Assembly: GCA_021234155.1 (NCBI GenBank)
Contig: JAJEKV010000005.1
Location: 10,656,572-10,720,571 of the forward strand
Source: Isoetes taiwanensis
Taxonomy: Eukaryota; Streptophyta; Lycopodiopsida; Isoetales; Isoetaceae
Direction of reading: 5' to 3'
Length of the DNA stretch: 64,000 bases
Numbering within the stretch: the stretch's first letter is position 1; every line of letters starts with the position of its first letter. Below are positions 23,629 through 34,190 of this stretch, piece by piece. The position numbers and the translations under genes were made by a program. Below the pieces are notes generated by a model. That model had not been told where the DNA came from, searched no databases, and worked only from the letters and a program-made list of their open reading frames with translations.

Positions 23629-23727
23629 CACATCATTCATTTTGTATTTTTATTTTCATGTTTACCTCAAAGTTTATCTATGTTTGCTTCTTTTGGGGCC
23701 CGAAGGGCCCAAATTTTTTTTTAAATG

Positions 23728-24045
23728 TAACAACCAACACAACTACTATTAACATTAATTAACACAAACCATTACATTCAACATGTTTAAATTAAAATCC
23801 CCCTAAGACCCCTTTTGGTTTGGGTGCATATTCACACGGGGGGTGACGTAGGGCAGCGAGAGCCCCTATGATTACGTTTTGCATGTACAAAATCAACACC
23901 ATATAGTATATTACCTCAAATCTTATAGTATTTTGCGAATCTTGTTATATAGTATAGCAAATTCTGTACATCTATACCCCACAAATGAGGAACTTTGTGT
24001 ACGGTGTAGATTAAGGAATAAGGGGTAAATTTGCTAGACCTCAAT
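23728..24045 (-). mobile_element. one-armed copy of the foldback MITE
   Basis: It corresponds to one half of the foldback element at 8917-9394 (arm plus loop) with about 85-90% identity by eye. It includes the GGTTTGGGTGCATATTCACA arm and the loop ending in ATTAAGGAATAAGGGG. The second arm is missing. Confidence 0.8.
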
Positions 24046-24970
24046 ATTGATCTCTATTTTCTCCTATTTAGCAGTTATTTTGTGCTATAAATTCGAAATT
24101 AATTAGGGTCATTGATATTTCTCCAAGTGTTATGCGGATGTTCTCATTCTAGAAGATTCAAAGGGTTCATTGGAGGAGAACCCCATACTCAAAAAATATG
24201 CCTGGACTGCATTCACATTGGTAAGACATGATGAATTACTATTTGGAATCATGTGACATATTGGGACACCTTCATTTTGCAGCCACCCACTTGATGTGGC
24301 ACAGATCCAAACCATATAATCTGCAAATCAATGGCTACATATTGAATAGATAATTGAAGCAAAAGTACAATTGAAATGAATTATCTTTTGACGTTCTAAG
24401 ACCGCGACTATTTGGAAAATTCTCATGTTTTCCACAAGTTAGAGATGTTTTGATGTGAGTATTGTGTGAATAGCAAACTTTAGAGTAGGTTGTGATCAGG
24501 TTTCTTAGCAACAAAACTTTGGAATAGGTTGTTTAAAGGTTAGGTTTCCTTTTTTTTTTTGAAGTTCTTTGAAGATACAGATTGAAGAACATGTCAATAT
24601 GGCATTTAAATTTTTGTGTTGATGCAGGTGTTCAGATTTGCTTTGTTTTGCACACTTGAAGAGGCCTTGGGGGTAAGTTGGACACCTCAAGTGAAGACTA
24701 TTGTCACCTGCTTATGATGCTCTTACTCCCGCCATCAAAGAACATATTCCTTCTTACCAAACATAGAAACTATGTTCTCAATTCAGTGGGCAGTTTTGAG
24801 GGATCGGGACCAGTGATCTATACTGCACTTGCTGAAATGAACCAAGCTTTATTTAATTCTCCTTTTTTCCCCATATTTTTTCTTATCTTCCTCACGTATG
24901 CTCGCAAACCGTGACCAACAAGCAACTGAGAGAAGAAAGCTTGCAAAGCACAGGAAAAAAGCTCTTGAGT
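24046..24970. other. no recognised gene
   Basis: AT-rich sequence with short ORFs only and a T-tract near 24550. The stretch 24130-24300 keeps a plus-strand frame reading VLILEDSKGSLEENPILKKY, which I cannot place. Confidence 0.35.
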
Positions 24971-24974
24971 CTTA

Positions 24975-26145
24975 TACCGCATGTCGGTGTCATGTGTTTT
25001 TCACCTGGCTCAAATCCATCTCGTAGATAAATCCTATCCTAATAATAACAAAGAAATTATTGTACAACATCCAAATTCTACAAAAGATATTGGTTTACAG
25101 CTTTTGCTTCTCATCAACCAAAATAATAATCCATATTATAAAGACAAGTTTCTAGAAAAGGTCTGATATTTCTAGACAACATCTGATAAAGACATATAAG
25201 AATACCCAGAAGGATAAAAAAACAAAAGACTTAGCCTAAGTGATTCATTAGATGTGAAAGCTTGGAAGATGCATGGAGAGTGTTTAACAGTTTGAAGAGG
25301 CGAGATGTGTTACCATGGCATATAATAATTGCAAGTTATGGTCAATTTGAGAAAGACAATCATGACCCTAGACGTTTTTGTAATACGGAACACAAGGGCA
25401 TAAAGCCAAATAAAGCCACGTTTCTAGGCATTCTGAAAGAAAACTGGTAATGTCATGCATGAGCAAATTATTAATAGTGAAATTCTACAGAAGGTTGTCA
25501 TGGGGGAGTGCCATAGTAGTAGATATATATACACGAATGCATCAGCTTTGGTGAAGCAGATTTTTTGACAGATTACATAATAAGGACATAGTGGCTTGAA
25601 ATCCCAGAATTTTGGATGTTGCAGCTTGCATCCTCTCTTACCTTCCATGGATAAGATCATTCAAGAAAAGGTATAGTTTGGGAATGAGCTCTCTTCCGGC
25701 TATGTAGGGGCAATCCATTGTGCCTGGGCACCTCCCCCTTTTTTTTTTTTTTGAAAACACAAATATTATCCTAGTGAACTTTTAAAAGGGTAATGTAGTA
25801 TTTATTTGGAAGCTATCCTAATGAGTTAATAAATCAAAGTTTGAATTGAAGTTCGTAGACTATTATGACAATAAAGATTAGTGAAACACTAGGACTATCA
25901 AATTGATTTCAATTTAGTGATAATGGAAAAACATGTGCATGTTATCTGCTCCTAATGTGCTTGGAGGTGCCAAACAAATTTGGGCACAATTGGCGATCAT
26001 CCAACGAGTGTATAATGGACATTATATAGAACCATATTTATGTTATACAGAGCCATACACCAAGTTCTATTGCTCTAGCAACTTGCCTTTTGAAGGCATT
26101 GTCAATAAGCAACAAGTCTTCTTTTGTTTGTATTAGTATTCGCAT
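24975..26145 (+). repeat. dispersed repeat family A, copy 1 (carries a PPR fragment)
   Basis: Parts in order: a segment encoding PNNNKEII-type peptide, the PPR fragment (25262-25570), a T-rich spacer following GTGCCTGGGCACCT (about 25725), and a segment around 25930-26140. The same order recurs in copies at 26146, 28273, 28858, 34190 and, inverted, 29872-30525; the last segment alone recurs at 51.8 and 53.8 kb. No terminal repeats or mobility gene are visible, so the class of the repeat is unknown. Confidence 0.85.
25262..25570 (+). pseudogene. pentatricopeptide-repeat (PPR) protein fragment
   Basis: The frame reads EDAWRVFNSLKRRDVLPWH, IIIASYGQ, then GIKPNKATFLGIL. This matches a plant PPR repeat (DA.RVF..M..RDV.SWN.MI..Y, followed by G..P...TF..IL). 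A frameshift at about 25440 is followed by HEQIINSGIV, which looks like the start of the next repeat (H..I..SG). Plant PPR proteins bind organelle RNA. Only one to two repeats exist, with no targeting peptide or DYW domain. Confidence 0.75.
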
Positions 26146-26771
26146 TTAGATATTGAATAGTGTATTGCAACTTTGTCTGAATAATCTGGCTATTTTCTAT
26201 ATTAGAAAAACCATCTATTCGATCCTTAAGTCATTGTCATTCTGTAGATCTATGGGACTTCTCTTCTTATACCGCATGTCGATGTCGTGTGTTTTTCACC
26301 TAGCTCGAATCCATCTCGTTGATAAATCTTATCCTAATAATAACAAAGAAATTATTATACAACATCCAAATTCTACAAATGAGATTGGTTTACAACTTTT
26401 GCTTCTCATCAACCAAAATAATAATCCAGATTATAAAGACAAGTTTCTAGAAAAGATCCGATATTTCTAGACAACATCTGATAAAGACATATAAGAATAC
26501 CCAGAAGGATAAAAAACAAAAGACTCTGCCTAAGTGATTCATTAGATGTGGGAGCTTGGAAGAGGCATGTAGTGTGTTTAACAGTTTGAAGAGGCGAGAT
26601 GTGTTATCATGGCATATAATAATTGTAAGTTATGCTCAATTTGAGAAAGACGATCATGACCTTAGATGTTTTTGTAATACGGAACACAAGGGCATAAAGC
26701 CACATTTCTAGGCATTCTGAAAGAAACTGGTAATGTCATGCATGAGCAAATTATTAATAGTGGAATTGTAT
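26146..26771 (+). repeat. dispersed repeat family A, copy 2, cut by copia remnant
   Basis: Collinear with copy 1 from its first segment to the PPR fragment at about 26550-26766. Similarity stops where the copia LTR sequence begins. Confidence 0.8.
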
Positions 26772-26979
26772 AGAAAAGCCCTCACCGTAGCATATCCTCT
26801 GAAGAGGTGTGACTGTGCCAAGAGGCACGACTCATGACATAGGACTGGATCGATGACTGGGACTATGTGTATGTTGACATGCAGAGGCTTATCTTCAACA
26901 TTTCCACTGCCTCAAATCTCCATACACAATTTACATATGACTTAGGAACAAAGCACACATATTTTCACTCAGACGCACA

Positions 26980-27763
26980 TAGCTCCCACTCAGGATAAAA
27001 CAATTTAGAGCCATTTTTCCTTGACTCTTCCTCTTCTTTCTTCTTCTTTTCTGGACAAACAGCAATCATATGGCCAGGCTTCTTGCAATAATAACAAGTT
27101 CTTTCTCTTCTGGGCTGATTTCAAGCAATGAATGCAGATTCAGATGACCCGTCTTTCGTTTTCTGTCTGGCATCCTCCTTAAGAAGAGCTTCAATGACAT
27201 CCGCAGGTTTTAAATCTTTTTTTCTTAATAGATTGAAAGACAAAGTATCATAGAGTTTAGGCAACTCCTTCATAAGTACGGCTACTCTTTCGTCATCTCC
27301 TATTGGAGACCCAATTGCGGCTAGCTGCTATTGCAATGCATTATATTCGCTTACATATTGCACAACAGTTGTTCCAATGAGCCTTAGATCCAATAGTTTA
27401 CTGCGCAGAAATACCATTGTGGATTTCCCCTTATCGCCATATATGCTTTCAAGAAATACCCACATAGATTGAGCAGTATGATAGGATAGAACAGTGGGTG
27501 CCAAATTATCGAGACATTCTTTGAATAAAAGCTGGAGGCTCGCATCTCACAGCTCCCACTTAGATGCAAAGATCCGCGATCGAATTTGGTTTTGGTTCAG
27601 TTCCATCTACAAGTTTAAGAAGATCATTTTCTAACAATAAAGAATTAACTCTGATCTTCCAAATATAAAACCTTTCGCCATCAATCTTCTCAATGCTTGC
27701 TGGAGATAGCGCTTGGTAGGTTGCAGATAAAGCCATGAATTTTTCACAGAGATTAGTTTGCAC
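26980..27763 (-). pseudogene. copia gag with zinc knuckle (broken)
   Basis: The frame reads from IDGERFYIWKIRVNSLLLEN, through DASLQLLFKECLDNLAPTVL and MWVFLESIYGDKG, to the CCHC knuckle CYYCKKPGHMIAVC near 27070. Stops interrupt it (for example near 27330 and 27120). It is a UBN2-type gag, distinct from the gag at 2346-3246. No protease follows; the remnant goes directly to the left LTR. Confidence 0.85.
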
Positions 27764-28065
27764 ACAGATGATTTACCCAGCCCTTAATACGCTCAGGTTT
27801 GCGCACGTCCTTCCAATTATGCTCCAGAGATGCTTAAAAAACTCTCAACAGAATTATCAAATGTTACCTTAATTCCGTTGGTTCATGATCTTCGAGAATG
27901 GAGCGGAGCAGCCATGTTTGATCTATCCATAATCCATCGATTCTCTCAGAAATTGGTTTCTTTGAAAAGAAAGCTCAAATTGATGCTCCCACTGAAACCT
28001 TAAAACTTTGTTGCGGAGTTTGCTTCACAGGTCTCTGGCTGGATCGTTTTCGAGATTAGCCCGAA

Positions 28066-28078
28066 GGCTCTGATACCA
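28066..28078 (-). other. primer-binding site of gag-only copia element
   Basis: On the minus strand it reads TGGTATCAGAGCC, the initiator tRNA-Met complement, immediately beside the LTR start at 28079. Confidence 0.88.
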
Positions 28079-28272
28079 TGTAGAAAATCAGAGATCTACA
28101 GCAGAAAACTGAATATGAATAGATGAAGATGGTGAGAAAAGCCCTCACCATAGCATACAATATATATCCTCTGAAGAGGTGTGACTGTGCCAAGAGGCAC
28201 GACTCATGACATAGGACTGGATCGATGACTGGGACTGTGTGTACGTGGACATGGAGAGGCTTATCTTCAACA

Positions 28273-29445
28273 ATGGAGAGCGTTTAACAGTTTGAAGAGG
28301 CGAGATGTGTTATCGTGGCATATAATAAGACGATCATGATTTTAGATGTTTTTGTAATACAGAACACAATAGCATAAAGCCACATTTCTAGGCATTCTGA
28401 AAGAAACTGGTAATGTCATGCATGAGCAAATTATAATAGTGGAATTGCATAGAAGGTTGTCATGGGGGAGTGCCATAGTAGTAGATATATATACATGAAT
28501 GCATCAGCTTTGGTGAAGCATATTTTTTTTGACAGATTACATAACAAGAACGTAGTGTCTTGAAATTCCAAAATTTCAAATCCAAGTTTGAATTGAAGTT
28601 CATGGTCTCTTATGACAATAAAGATTAGCGAAACACTAGGACTATCAAATTGATTTCGATTGAGTGATCATGGAAAAACATGTGCATGCTATCTGCTCCT
28701 AATGTGCTTGGAGGTGCCAAACAAAGTTGGGCACAATTGGCGATCATCCAACAAATATTTGTGTTATACAGAGCCATACACCAAGTTCTATTGCTCTAAC
28801 AACTTGCCTTTTGAAGGTTTTGTCAATAAGCAACAAGTCTTCTTTTGTTTGTATTAGTATTGTCATTTAGATATTGAACAGTGTATTGCAACGTTGTCTG
28901 AATAACCTGGCTATTTTCTATATTAGCAAAACCATCTACTCGATCCTTAAGTCACTGTCATTCTGTAGATCTATGGAACTTCTCTTCTTATACCGCATGT
29001 CGTGTCGTGTTTTTCACCGGCTCGAATCCATCTCATTGATAATTCTTATCCTAATTATAACAAAGAAATTATTGTACAACATCCAAATTCTACAATCGAG
29101 ATTGGTTTGCAGCTTTTTCTTCTCATCAACCAAAATAATAATCCAGATTATAGAGAGAAGTTTCTAGACAAGATCCGATATTTCTAGACAATGCCTGATA
29201 AAGACATATGGGAATCATTCGTACCCAGAAGGATAAAAAAACAAAAGGCTCAGCTTAAGTAATTTACTAGATGTGGGAGCTTGGAAGAGGCATGGAGAGT
29301 GTTTAACATTTTGAAGAGGGAAGATATGTTAGCATGGCATATAATAATTGCGAATTATGCTCAATTTGAGAAACACGATCATGACCCTAGACGTTTTTGT
29401 AATACGCAACACAAGGTCATAAAGCCAAATTAAGCCAGAGTTATA
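28273..29445 (+). repeat. dispersed repeat family A, copies 3 and 4 in tandem
   Basis: The PPR part resumes at 28273 (partially deleted), followed by the 28660-28857 segment and a fresh copy from 28858 with its own PPR fragment at about 29275-29440. Copies differ by small deletions and substitutions. Confidence 0.8.
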
Positions 29446-29447
29446 TT

Positions 29448-29870
29448 TTGAAGAGCAAGTCAAGAATGAGGGATTAGGATATGGATGGATTTGGAGGCGT
29501 CATTGTTGAGCCAAGCGAGTACTAATGCCCTACATAGTAAAAAATGTACATCTAAAAGGGACAAAGCCTTTAACGATGTTGGCAAAGCCCTGAAACCAAA
29601 AGATAAAAAGGGAGTAGAGTCGACTACAGTAAAAGAAGGGTCCGACCAAAAGTTACAGAAGAAGAGCCACTGATTGTTTAAGGGAGAAGCAGCATTGGAG
29701 AAGGAGTCTTCTTCTAGTGACTGCTTTTAGCCAATGATTCATGTTAGTTGATACTTGCCTTTGTTCATTTGTTTTGCTCAATGTTGGTTGCCTTATTGTA
29801 AGTTGCCAAGATCTTAGTTCTGCAAGAAGAAGAGCCACTGATTGTTTAAGGGAAAAGCAGCATTGGACAA
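29448..29870 (+). repeat. dispersed repeat family B, copy 1
   Basis: Begins at GAAGAGCAAGTCAAGAATGA and contains AGAGCCACTGATTGTTTAAG twice (29659 and 29829). Related copies lie at 33630-34190 and 39838-40366. A 62-codon Lys-rich ORF (29485-29673) is not conserved intact between copies, so I do not call it a gene. Confidence 0.75.
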
Positions 29871-29871
29871 G

Positions 29872-30525
29872 GAGTCTGTATTTTGTATTTCTATTTGTAT
29901 ATTGAGCATAACTTGCAATTATTATATGCCTTGATAACACATCTCGCCTCTTCAAACTGTTAAACACTCTCCATGCCTCTTCCAAGCTCCTGCATCTAGT
30001 AAATTACTTAAGCTGAGCCTTTTGCTTTTTATCCTTCTGGGTACAAATGATTCCCATATGTCTTTATCAAATGTCTAGAAATATCGGAGGTTGTCTAGAA
30101 ACTTGTCCTTATAATCTGGATGATTATTTTGGTTGATGAGAAGCAAAGGCTGCAAACCAATCTCGTTTGTAGAATTTGGTTGTTGTACAATAATCTCTTT
30201 GTTAGGATAAGATTTATCAACGAGAGGTGAAAAACACATGACACCGACATGCGGTATAAGAAGAGAAATTCCGTAGATCTGCAGAATGACAGTGACTTAA
30301 GGATTGAATAGATGGTTTTGCTAATATAGAAAATAGCCAGGTTATTCAGACAAAGTTGCAGAAATTTGGGTTGAAAGAACAATATTCATCCAGCTACAAT
30401 ATACTGTAATGCTAATACAAAGAAAAGAAGTCTTATTGCTTATAGACAAAATCTTCAAAAAGCAAGTTTATAGAGCAATAGAACTTGGCGTATGGCTCTG
30501 TATAACACAAATATGGTTCTATATA
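29872..30525 (-). repeat. dispersed repeat family A, inverted copy 5
   Basis: Reverse complement of the copy at 28660-29400, including the PPR fragment (minus strand, about 29890-29990) and the PNNNKEII-type segment. With copy 4 it forms a large imperfect inverted repeat around family B copy 1. Confidence 0.8.
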
Positions 30526-31370
30526 ACGATTGTTAAAGGCTTTTTGCAACTTGCACGAATTATGTCACATGGAGCTTACCAGGAATATACTGACTAACAA
30601 ATTGATTGTGAAGAAACAACTGTTATCTCATTACTCAGAAAGGGCATTTCTTTCAGTTCTTACTCAAATCTTATGTTATCATGTGGATCTGTTTGTTTCT
30701 CTATTTCAGGAAATCTCAACACTTAAGCGAAGGCATAAATTGATAGAAATTCTTGGCAATTGTCTGTTTGGGTAAAAATCAAGCTGCATTTAGTCACTTC
30801 CCATGGTATTGATTTGCATGTTTGACTAGAATAAATGTACATCTATGACTTTTGTAGCTTCTTTAACTGAAAGGCGAACTTGTTACCGTATCATTCAGTT
30901 ACATAACCCAACCCGTAGCCATTGCAAATTGCACAGCAAGTTTGCCTTCATTTCTAGAGCTTCTTGTTCTTCTATCAATGCCTGAAGTAAAACGGAGATA
31001 AGATCATCAAAATATATAAATCCCAATGAAATTTTTCTTCTCGAAGATGACTCTGTAATTCTTTTTGAAAGCAACCCCAATCTCTTTCTTGTTTAACACT
31101 ATTTCCTGCAAAATGTTATTTTGAGTGTTAGAAACACAATGGCCAATGCTTGCGAAATCAGCACCTCTATTTCCTTCAATTCATAATATTTTACCTGAGC
31201 CAGCCACAAGTACGTAAATAACACTTTATGAAATTGCTATAATCATATGTACAAATCCACCAATGAGGTATTTAGAATCATATGTACAAATCCACCAATG
31301 TGGTGTCTAGACTGTTTCATATACAAAACAATAGAAATTGAGATGAGATATAAGTAGCACTGTGCAATGT
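30526..31370. other. no recognised gene; downstream flank of kinase
   Basis: AT-rich. Two near-identical phrases AATCATATGTACAAATCCACC lie at about 31240 and 31268. A short minus-strand ORF (31080-30895) has no recognised similarity. The kinase's polyadenylation region presumably lies here, but no single signal stands out. Confidence 0.35.
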
Positions 31371-32276
31371 TTACACTGCTATCTTTGGCGCAATCTTTGG
31401 CCCAATTGGTGCAACTATGTTATGATGCCGTTGCCGCTGCTTTGGAATTGGCGTTGTGTTGAAGAAGGGATGAAAGAATGCTTGAGATACAGAAGGGCGA
31501 TTGGCAGGGTTCCAAGAGAGAAGCTGTTGAATGAGATCTATAGCTTGTTCACTTGCTCTCGGAATAAGTTGCCTAAGAGTCCAACAGAGGCTTTGCTTTC
31601 TATAGGGCAAATCATCAGGCACTCCAACTACTTCCCAAATCTTACAGATCTGATCCATGTTGTTAGCCCCAGGAAAGAGAGGCTCCGAATTATAAAGCTC
31701 TGCTAAGATCACTCCAACGGCCCACATGTCAATTTTTTCATCGTAAGTCTTTCCTAGAAGAACCTCTGGTGCTCTGTACCAAAGAGTGCTCACTTCTGTC
31801 TCTAATGGAAGGCTGGAATTAACATCTCTGGCCATGCCAAAATCAGCAATTTTCAGAATGCCAGTTTGGAGGAGGAGATTCTCAGGCTTTAGATCCCTGT
31901 GGAAATATCCTTTCCAGTGGATGGAGCTTAATCCTTGCAGAAGCTGTGAAGCCACGTCGCGAATTATATCTTCAGAAAGTGGTTGCCGTTTACCCCACTG
32001 GATGAATTGAAAGAGATTGGATTCCATGTATTCAAAGATTAGACACAAACGCTGATTTTCCCTTTCGTATACATAATTCTTAAGCTTGATCACATTCGGG
32101 TGCTCAAGATTAGCCAGAAATGTGAGCTCTACCTCTTCTTTGCATTTTTCCCAGCTTGCATATTTGTTCTTCAACATCTTGATTGCCACGACTTCCCCTG
32201 TTTCCAGATCGAGAGCCTTCCACACAATCCCATAAGTCCCTTCTCCTAGTTTCTTAAAAGTGCTGTACCGATCCAT
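31371..32276 (-). CDS. MAK/ICK-type (RCK family, CMGC) Ser/Thr protein kinase, intronless
   Basis: A complete kinase domain in one open frame: glycine loop KLGEGTYGIV, VAIK lysine, HRDLKPENLL catalytic loop, DFG, WYRAPEVLLG, DMWAVGVILAEL and the C-lobe arginine region NPANRPS. SWEKC...ELTFLANLEHPN and FEYMESNLFQ are typical of MAK/ICK/MOK kinases and the plant homologue MHK. I start at MDRYSTFKKLG because family members begin there; an upstream in-frame ATG would add 24 unrelated residues (to 32348). The product is 301 aa, essentially only the catalytic domain with a short basic tail, whereas animal and plant relatives have long C-terminal tails. There are no introns, which suggests a retrocopy. 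The activation loop reads LETEVSTLWY where relatives have YTDYVST.WY, so both phospho-acceptor positions are Glu. The gene could be functional or a recent pseudogene. Confidence 0.85.
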   Translation of the reverse strand: MDRYSTFKKLGEGTYGIVWKALDLETGEVVAIKMLKNKYASWEKCKEEVELTFLANLEHPNVIKLKNYVYERENQRLCLIFEYMESNLFQFIQWGKRQPLSEDIIRDVASQLLQGLSSIHWKGYFHRDLKPENLLLQTGILKIADFGMARDVNSSLPLETEVSTLWYRAPEVLLGKTYDEKIDMWAVGVILAELYNSEPLFPGANNMDQICKIWEVVGVPDDLPYRKQSLCWTLRQLIPRASEQAIDLIQQLLSWNPANRPSVSQAFFHPFFNTTPIPKQRQRHHNIVAPIGPKIAPKIAV

Positions 32277-32348
32277 CCCCAAAGCCTTGCTTGCTTTCCA
32301 ATTCAGTGAAAAAACAAACTCCTTATCTCCTAGATGAAGGACCTTCAC

Positions 32349-32880
32349 AAAAACTCTGTATTACCAAAACCTTGCTTGCCAATTGATTCCCAAAAATTAC
32401 GCTGTCAATGGATTCCCTAAATCTTGTTAAACCTTACCAATTGATTCACTAAATCTTGCTTGCTCTGCGAAAACCCTAATGCCAAAACCTTGCTGCTCTG
32501 TATCGATTCACTAAAACTCTGTACCGATTGATTCCCGCTTGCTTATTGATTGCTCGCTTGCCAAAACCTTGATTGCTTATTGCTTGCTCTGCGAAAAAAC
32601 TAATGCCCTGTCGATTCACAAAACCTCTGTACCGATTCCCAATTGATTGACTCTGTATCGATTGATGCTTGCTAATTGATTGCGAAAAACCTAATGCCAA
32701 AACCTTGCTGCTCTGCTCTGTACCGCTTCCCAATCGATTCACAAAAACTCTACCGATTCTAATCGATTGACGCTGCTCGCGCTTTTCAATTGATTCCCGC
32801 TTGCTAATTGAATGAGGAAACTTGATGTCGATGAAGGAAGCTTGCTCTGCTAAAACCCCTAATGCGGTCTTCACGATATT
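32349..32880 (-). repeat. degenerate tandem repeats upstream of the kinase
   Basis: Irregular repetition of phrases such as CCTTGCTTGCCAATTGATTC and CTCTGTACCGATTGATTCCC. On the minus strand this is the 5' flank of the kinase gene. The same block occurs at 49360-49745 next to the second kinase copy, so it was duplicated with the gene. It can be read as a 132-codon minus-strand ORF (32874-32476) rich in QSI repeats, which is most likely a by-product of the repeats. Confidence 0.7.
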
Positions 32881-32994
32881 TACAAGTTAAAAAAGGCTCT
32901 CCATCTCCACCGTTATATGAGAAAATGTTAAAAAGTCTTCTATCTCCACCGTTAAGATGCGAAAAGGTTCTATTGCGTTCTATTAAAAAGGCTT

Positions 32995-33600
32995 TTTAAC
33001 ATGCCAAAAAATAAATGATGCTATGCGTTTGAATTGATGTTGCCATATGTTATTCATAATGTGTCCATATGTTACAAATAGACATCCTTTGGTTCTTTTC
33101 ACCACAAAAAAAATGTGATTCTCATTTTATTTTCTTACAAACTTCACACGTAATTTGGCCATAGAAATGTTGGCAAAATTTGGACAACCACCTTTAGCCA
33201 ACAAGTTTTTGGATTGCCCCTTGCATATGTTATTATGTAAATTGGTCATAAACAGGGGATTACAGTTTAGGATGGATGCTCCATAACTCATGTAGCAGTT
33301 TACCTTTTAATTTGGAAGGTTCAAATTTGGCCATCTTAAGGTCCTACAATATCTTATTTTTGTAAATACATAGTTTGAAAATAAGCAACCTTACCCTATT
33401 AGCCAGCATCTTGACCATCTCATCCTACCAACATCCAACCGTTAGAGTAAGTGTTTAGAGTTTAGGGTTTATTATATACTTAGGCTTTAGGGTTTATAAG
33501 GTTTAGGGATTAAACAAGGTTGTATCAACTTTAAGTTCTCTCTTTTAAATACACTTAGTAACACCTTCTAGGATGAAATTTTACCTTGCCCTACCCAAAT
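32995..33600 (+). repeat. dispersed repeat family C, copy 1
   Basis: Starts at GGCTTTTTAACATGCCAAAA and includes CCAACCACCTTTAGCC-like and GGGGATTACAGTTTAGGATG phrases. Copies or parts lie at 36030-36325, 37618-37754 plus 38413-38516, and 39467-39835. Between 33450 and 33512 it contains TTTAGGG-like motifs. No ORF or terminal repeat is visible. Confidence 0.8.
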
Positions 33601-33629
33601 TAACGAACAACCTAAATTCATACATGGTT

Positions 33630-34190
33630 CAAGCTCGCATTATTACCGTTTTGAAGACCAAGTCAAGAATGATGGATTAGGATAAGGATGCGTTTGGAGG
33701 CGCCATTGTTGAGCCAAGGGAGTACTAATGCCCTACATCGTAAGAAATGTACGTCTACAAGGGACAAAGCATTGGACGATGTTGGCAAAGACCTGGAACT
33801 AAAAGACAACGGGTGTTGCAACTTGTTCCAAAAAGGGAGTAGAGTCGTTTATAGTAAAAGAAGGACCCGACCAAAATTTACAGGAGAAAGAGCCACTAAT
33901 TGTTTAAAAGAGGAGCAGCATCAGACAAGGAGTCTTCTTCCAGTGACTACTTTTAGCCGATGATTCATGTTAGTTGATTCTTGCCGTTGTTCTTTTGTTT
34001 TGCTCAATTGTTGGATGCCTTGTTGTAAATTGTCAAAATCTTAGTTTTGCAAGACTCGGTTAGGTTGGGTTGGGTTGGTGGTTGGTTGGATGATGAATCG
34101 GAAGAGATTATAATTAAGTTCTCATTGTAACTTGTATTAGTTTTACAAGAATGTATTGCTGCCTATACAAAATAATAGAGCAATGCATCC
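33630..34190 (+). repeat. dispersed repeat family B, copy 2
   Basis: Collinear with 39838-40366 and partly with 29448-29870. It contains a 91-codon frame (33688-33963) that is not kept intact in the other copies, and a GGTTGG-rich tract at about 34060-34090. Confidence 0.8.

Larger units (their letters stand above)
26772..28272 (-). mobile_element. gag-only truncated Ty1/copia element
   Basis: A left LTR remnant (26772-26900) and right LTR (28079-28272, 194 bp, TG...CA) share the AAGAGGTGTGACTGTGCCAA region and the end CTTATCTTCAACA. The right LTR abuts a primer-binding site (complement of GGCTCTGATACCA, 28066-28078), and a gag follows on the minus strand. There is no pol. A purine-rich tract precedes the left LTR on the minus strand. 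The flanks do not form a target duplication, and about 56 bp of the left LTR are missing, so one end was rearranged. Confidence 0.85.

Noticed and set aside
26767-26771. Possible intact left LTR start (TGTATAGAAAAG) for the gag-only copia element
   Set aside because: The bases up to AGAA match the host repeat copies, and flanking bases give no target duplication; the LTR is better read as truncated at 26772.
32476-32874. 132-codon minus-strand ORF upstream of the kinase
   Set aside because: It is made of the degenerate repeats, and its counterpart at 49.5-49.9 kb is frame-disrupted; no family similarity.
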